Shown piece by piece: positions 22,681 through 24,327 of a stretch of 24,327 nucleotides of DNA; position 1 is the first letter of the stretch; every line of letters begins with the position of its first letter. The notes under the pieces were generated by a model. The model saw only the letters and a list, made by a program, of their open reading frames with translations. It was not told the origin of the DNA and searched no databases. The DNA comes from PZPK01 sp041590075 (GTDB lineage: Bacteria > Pseudomonadota > Gammaproteobacteria > Pseudomonadales > Oleiphilaceae). The DNA lies in NCBI GenBank assembly GCA_041590075.1, contig JBFHUL010000053.1, positions 1 to 24,327 on the forward strand. The letters are read 5' to 3'. The translations under genes and the position numbers were made by a program.

Positions 22681-23889
22681 TCAAACCCGTTCAATGATGG
22701 TTGCGATACCCATGCCGCCACCTACACACAAGGTGGCCAGACCTGTTTTCAGGTCGCGGGCTTCCAGTTCATCTAACAGGGTGCCGAGAATCATGGCGCC
22801 CGTCGCACCCAGCGGATGCCCCATCGCGATGGCACCGCCATTCACATTGACAATGTCTTCGCTCACGCCCATTTCATCCATAAAGCGCATTACCACCGAG
22901 GCAAAGGCTTCATTCACTTCAAACAAATCGATGTCGCTAACCGACATGCCGGCAACTTTCAGAGCTTTCCGGGCGGCGGGTGCCGGCCCGGTCAGCATGA
23001 TGGTAGGGTCGGTGCCCACAACCGCAGTCGCCACTACCCGCGCGCGCGGGCTCATGCCAAACTGTTTGCCTGCTTCTTCACTGCCAATCAGCAAGGCGGC
23101 GGCACCATCCACGATGCCGGATGAATTACCGGGGGAATGTACATGCTGGATCGTCTCGACCTGCGGATAACGCTCGCGCGCAACCCCATCAAACCCCATC
23201 TCTCCCATCATCTGAAACGAAGGCTTCAGGGCGCCGAGTGTTTCCAGATTACTATCGGCACGAATCAGTTCGTCGTGCTCGAGAATGGTCAGACCGTTAC
23301 GGTCGATGACGGGAATAACAGATTTAGAAAACGCACCACGCTTCCAGGCTGCGGCCGCTTTCTGATGCGACTTCATCGCGAAGGTGTCCACATCGGTACG
23401 ACTGTACCCTCCCAGCGTTGCAATCAGGTCGGCGCCAATACCCTGGGGCATAAAGCCGGTTTTAAAGTTGGTTTCGGGGTCCATCGCCCAGGCACCACCG
23501 TCGCTTCCCATTGGCACCCGCGACATGGACTCCACACCGCCAGCCACCACAAGCTGTTCCCAGCCTGAGCGAATTTTCATCGCCGCGGTGTTGACCGCCT
23601 CAAGGCCCGAGGCACAAAAACGATTGAGCACGACACCGGCCACGTCGTCGTCCCAACCGGCTGCCAAAGCGGCCGTTTTGGCAATCACGGCCCCCTGATC
23701 ACCCACTGCAGTCACACAGCCCATGACAATATCGTCGACCGCCCGTGTATCGAATTGCTGGCGTTCCTGTAGCGTATTGAGGAGTTGGGTCAGTAAGGTA
23801 ACAGGCTTGACTTCGTGGAGTGCACCACTGGCCTTGCCGCGGCCCCGCGGAGTACGGATGGCATCAAATATGAGTGCTTCGTTGGACAT
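22681..23889 (-). CDS. Acetyl-CoA acyltransferase (thiolase, FadA-like)
   Basis: This is a 402-residue thiolase that splits 3-ketoacyl-CoA with CoA in the last step of beta-oxidation. The nucleophile is Cys92 (NRFCASGLEA), His358 is in GHPLGATGA, and Cys388 is in LCVGGGMG; the length is normal. The protein begins MSNEALIFDAIRTPRGRG. I chose the ATG at 23889, with GGGAA about 8 bases upstream, and not an upstream in-frame ATG that lies within the promoter region. It is the first gene of a four-gene minus-strand group. A biosynthetic thiolase is a less likely alternative, given the FadB-like partner 17 bases downstream. Confidence 0.93.
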   Translation of the reverse strand: MSNEALIFDAIRTPRGRGKASGALHEVKPVTLLTQLLNTLQERQQFDTRAVDDIVMGCVTAVGDQGAVIAKTAALAAGWDDDVAGVVLNRFCASGLEAVNTAAMKIRSGWEQLVVAGGVESMSRVPMGSDGGAWAMDPETNFKTGFMPQGIGADLIATLGGYSRTDVDTFAMKSHQKAAAAWKRGAFSKSVIPVIDRNGLTILEHDELIRADSNLETLGALKPSFQMMGEMGFDGVARERYPQVETIQHVHSPGNSSGIVDGAAALLIGSEEAGKQFGMSPRARVVATAVVGTDPTIMLTGPAPAARKALKVAGMSVSDIDLFEVNEAFASVVMRFMDEMGVSEDIVNVNGGAIAMGHPLGATGAMILGTLLDELEARDLKTGLATLCVGGGMGIATIIERV

Positions 23890-23922
23890 GATTGAGTTCC
23901 CATTTGTAGAAGGACGCCATAT

Positions 23923-23950
23923 AGCATAGCGCTCCAACCGGGAGTCTCAA
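23923..23950 (-). promoter_or_regulatory. Candidate promoter of the beta-oxidation operon
   Basis: On the minus strand TTGAGA (23945-23950), a 16-base spacer and TATGCT (23923-23928) each match four or five consensus bases. The start codon lies about 34 bases beyond the -10. Confidence 0.5.
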
Positions 23951-23959
23951 TGATCATTG
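23948..23959. promoter_or_regulatory. 12-bp palindrome over the -35
   Basis: CAATGATCATTG is a perfect palindrome that overlaps the candidate -35 by three bases. An 8-bp palindrome, CTTGCAAG, follows at 23960-23967. A repressor binding here would block the promoter. Confidence 0.4.
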
Positions 23960-23984
23960 CTTGCAAGTGAATTGATTATTTCTC

Positions 23985-24010
23985 GCAAACACCAGAGAAC
24001 AAGTGTTTGC
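23985..24010. promoter_or_regulatory. Perfect 8-bp inverted repeat upstream of the operon
   Basis: GCAAACAC (23985-23992) and GTGTTTGC (24003-24010) are perfectly inverted around a 10-base spacer, 35-60 bases upstream of the candidate -35. The half-sites resemble the CAAAC/GTTTG halves of PsrA-type fatty-acid regulators, but the spacing is longer than I remember for PsrA. A regulator site is inferred. Confidence 0.45.
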
Positions 24011-24086
24011 AGAAGCCATCAGCGGCGCATAATGCCCAAGCAGAATTTGGGTGCGGGGTTACACCGAGTTGTGCGTTAATGCCCGC

Positions 24087-24305
24087 CTACTGCTGGGCTT
24101 TACGCTTCAGGGCGTGGGAGTTGTTGTAGAGGCTGTCGTTGACATGCCGAATATACAGATTCAACTCCATCTCGGCTTCGTGCCGGGAGCTGAATGGCCC
24201 TTCTTGTGTCATTTCGCGGGTGAGGAAATACCACTTGTCGTTTACGTGCATGATACGCTCGCCACGAAACCAGGTTTTGTCCGACTCTCCGGATCTTACA
24301 GTCAT
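24087..24305 (-). CDS. DUF6316 small protein
   Basis: This is a 72-residue soluble protein with no signal peptide or membrane segment. SGESDKTWFRGERIMHVNDKWYF followed by TREMTQEGPFSSRHEAE (read as two segments) matches the DUF6316 pattern as I remember it: a small beta-hairpin 'W-F-R' unit followed by GPF-S/T-R-x-EAE and a helix. The function is unknown. AGGGAGGT lies 6 bases before the ATG, an excellent ribosome site. Its promoter would lie outside the window. It precedes the beta-oxidation group on the same strand, about 200 bases away, and is probably independent. Confidence 0.8.
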   Translation of the reverse strand: MTVRSGESDKTWFRGERIMHVNDKWYFLTREMTQEGPFSSRHEAEMELNLYIRHVNDSLYNNSHALKRKAQQ

Positions 24306-24327
24306 GCTGCACCTCCCTTGAACGATG

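Overview
The window looks like a chromosomal segment of a marine or soil-type gammaproteobacterium. The grounds are small orphan families of that class as I remember them (DUF6435, DUF5610, DUF6316), a PEP-CTERM exported protein, multi-domain c-di-GMP proteins, and a FadB-type beta-oxidation cluster. I cannot assign a genus from the sequence alone. No rRNA, tRNA, CRISPR array, intact transposase or phage gene was seen.

Left part (1-2674): an AT-richer, gene-poor zone. It holds a small DUF6435 gene and a PEP-CTERM exported protein on the minus strand. That gene lies between two copies of an imperfect inverted repeat of about 85-95 bp (806-888 and 2070-2163). Each copy carries a duplicated GGGWAAAGGGGAC motif, a GGGGACGCATYTATTTTT block and a CATGGCCC(C)GCACACC block, which resembles REP/RAYT-associated sequence. 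Just beyond lie two short arrays of 7-bp tandem repeats.

Signalling part (2675-11380): a TPR-sulfotransferase fusion is followed by a MASE3-PAS-GAF-PAS-GGDEF diguanylate cyclase. A minus-strand group converges on the cyclase: a small hydrophobic protein, an orphan periplasmic solute-binding protein, and an Hpt-REC-REC-(degenerate GGDEF)-(degenerate EAL) protein that resembles FimX. The group appears to be expressed from a promoter whose -10 lies inside a 9-bp inverted repeat at 10918-10956. A strong-looking divergent promoter serves a conserved hypothetical gene on the other side. The layout suggests one protein that makes c-di-GMP beside another that may only read it.

Membrane and lipid part (11410-17930): a DUF898 membrane protein is translationally coupled (ATGA overlap) to an M48 metalloprotease. 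An Mpo1-like (DUF962) membrane protein is followed closely by an amidase-signature enzyme. Then come a DUF5610 protein, a LysE-family exporter and a Frag1/DRAM-like membrane protein.

Beta-oxidation part (17970-23889): four minus-strand genes, in transcription order thiolase, FadB-like hydratase/dehydrogenase, LCAD/IVD-type acyl-CoA dehydrogenase and alpha-methylacyl-CoA racemase. Together they could take unbranched or 2-methyl-branched acyl-CoAs through complete cycles. The promoter region has a 12-bp palindrome over the -35 and, upstream, a perfect 8-bp inverted repeat. The junction before the racemase gene holds a strong hairpin and a 17-bp tandem repeat. A small DUF6316 gene closes the window.
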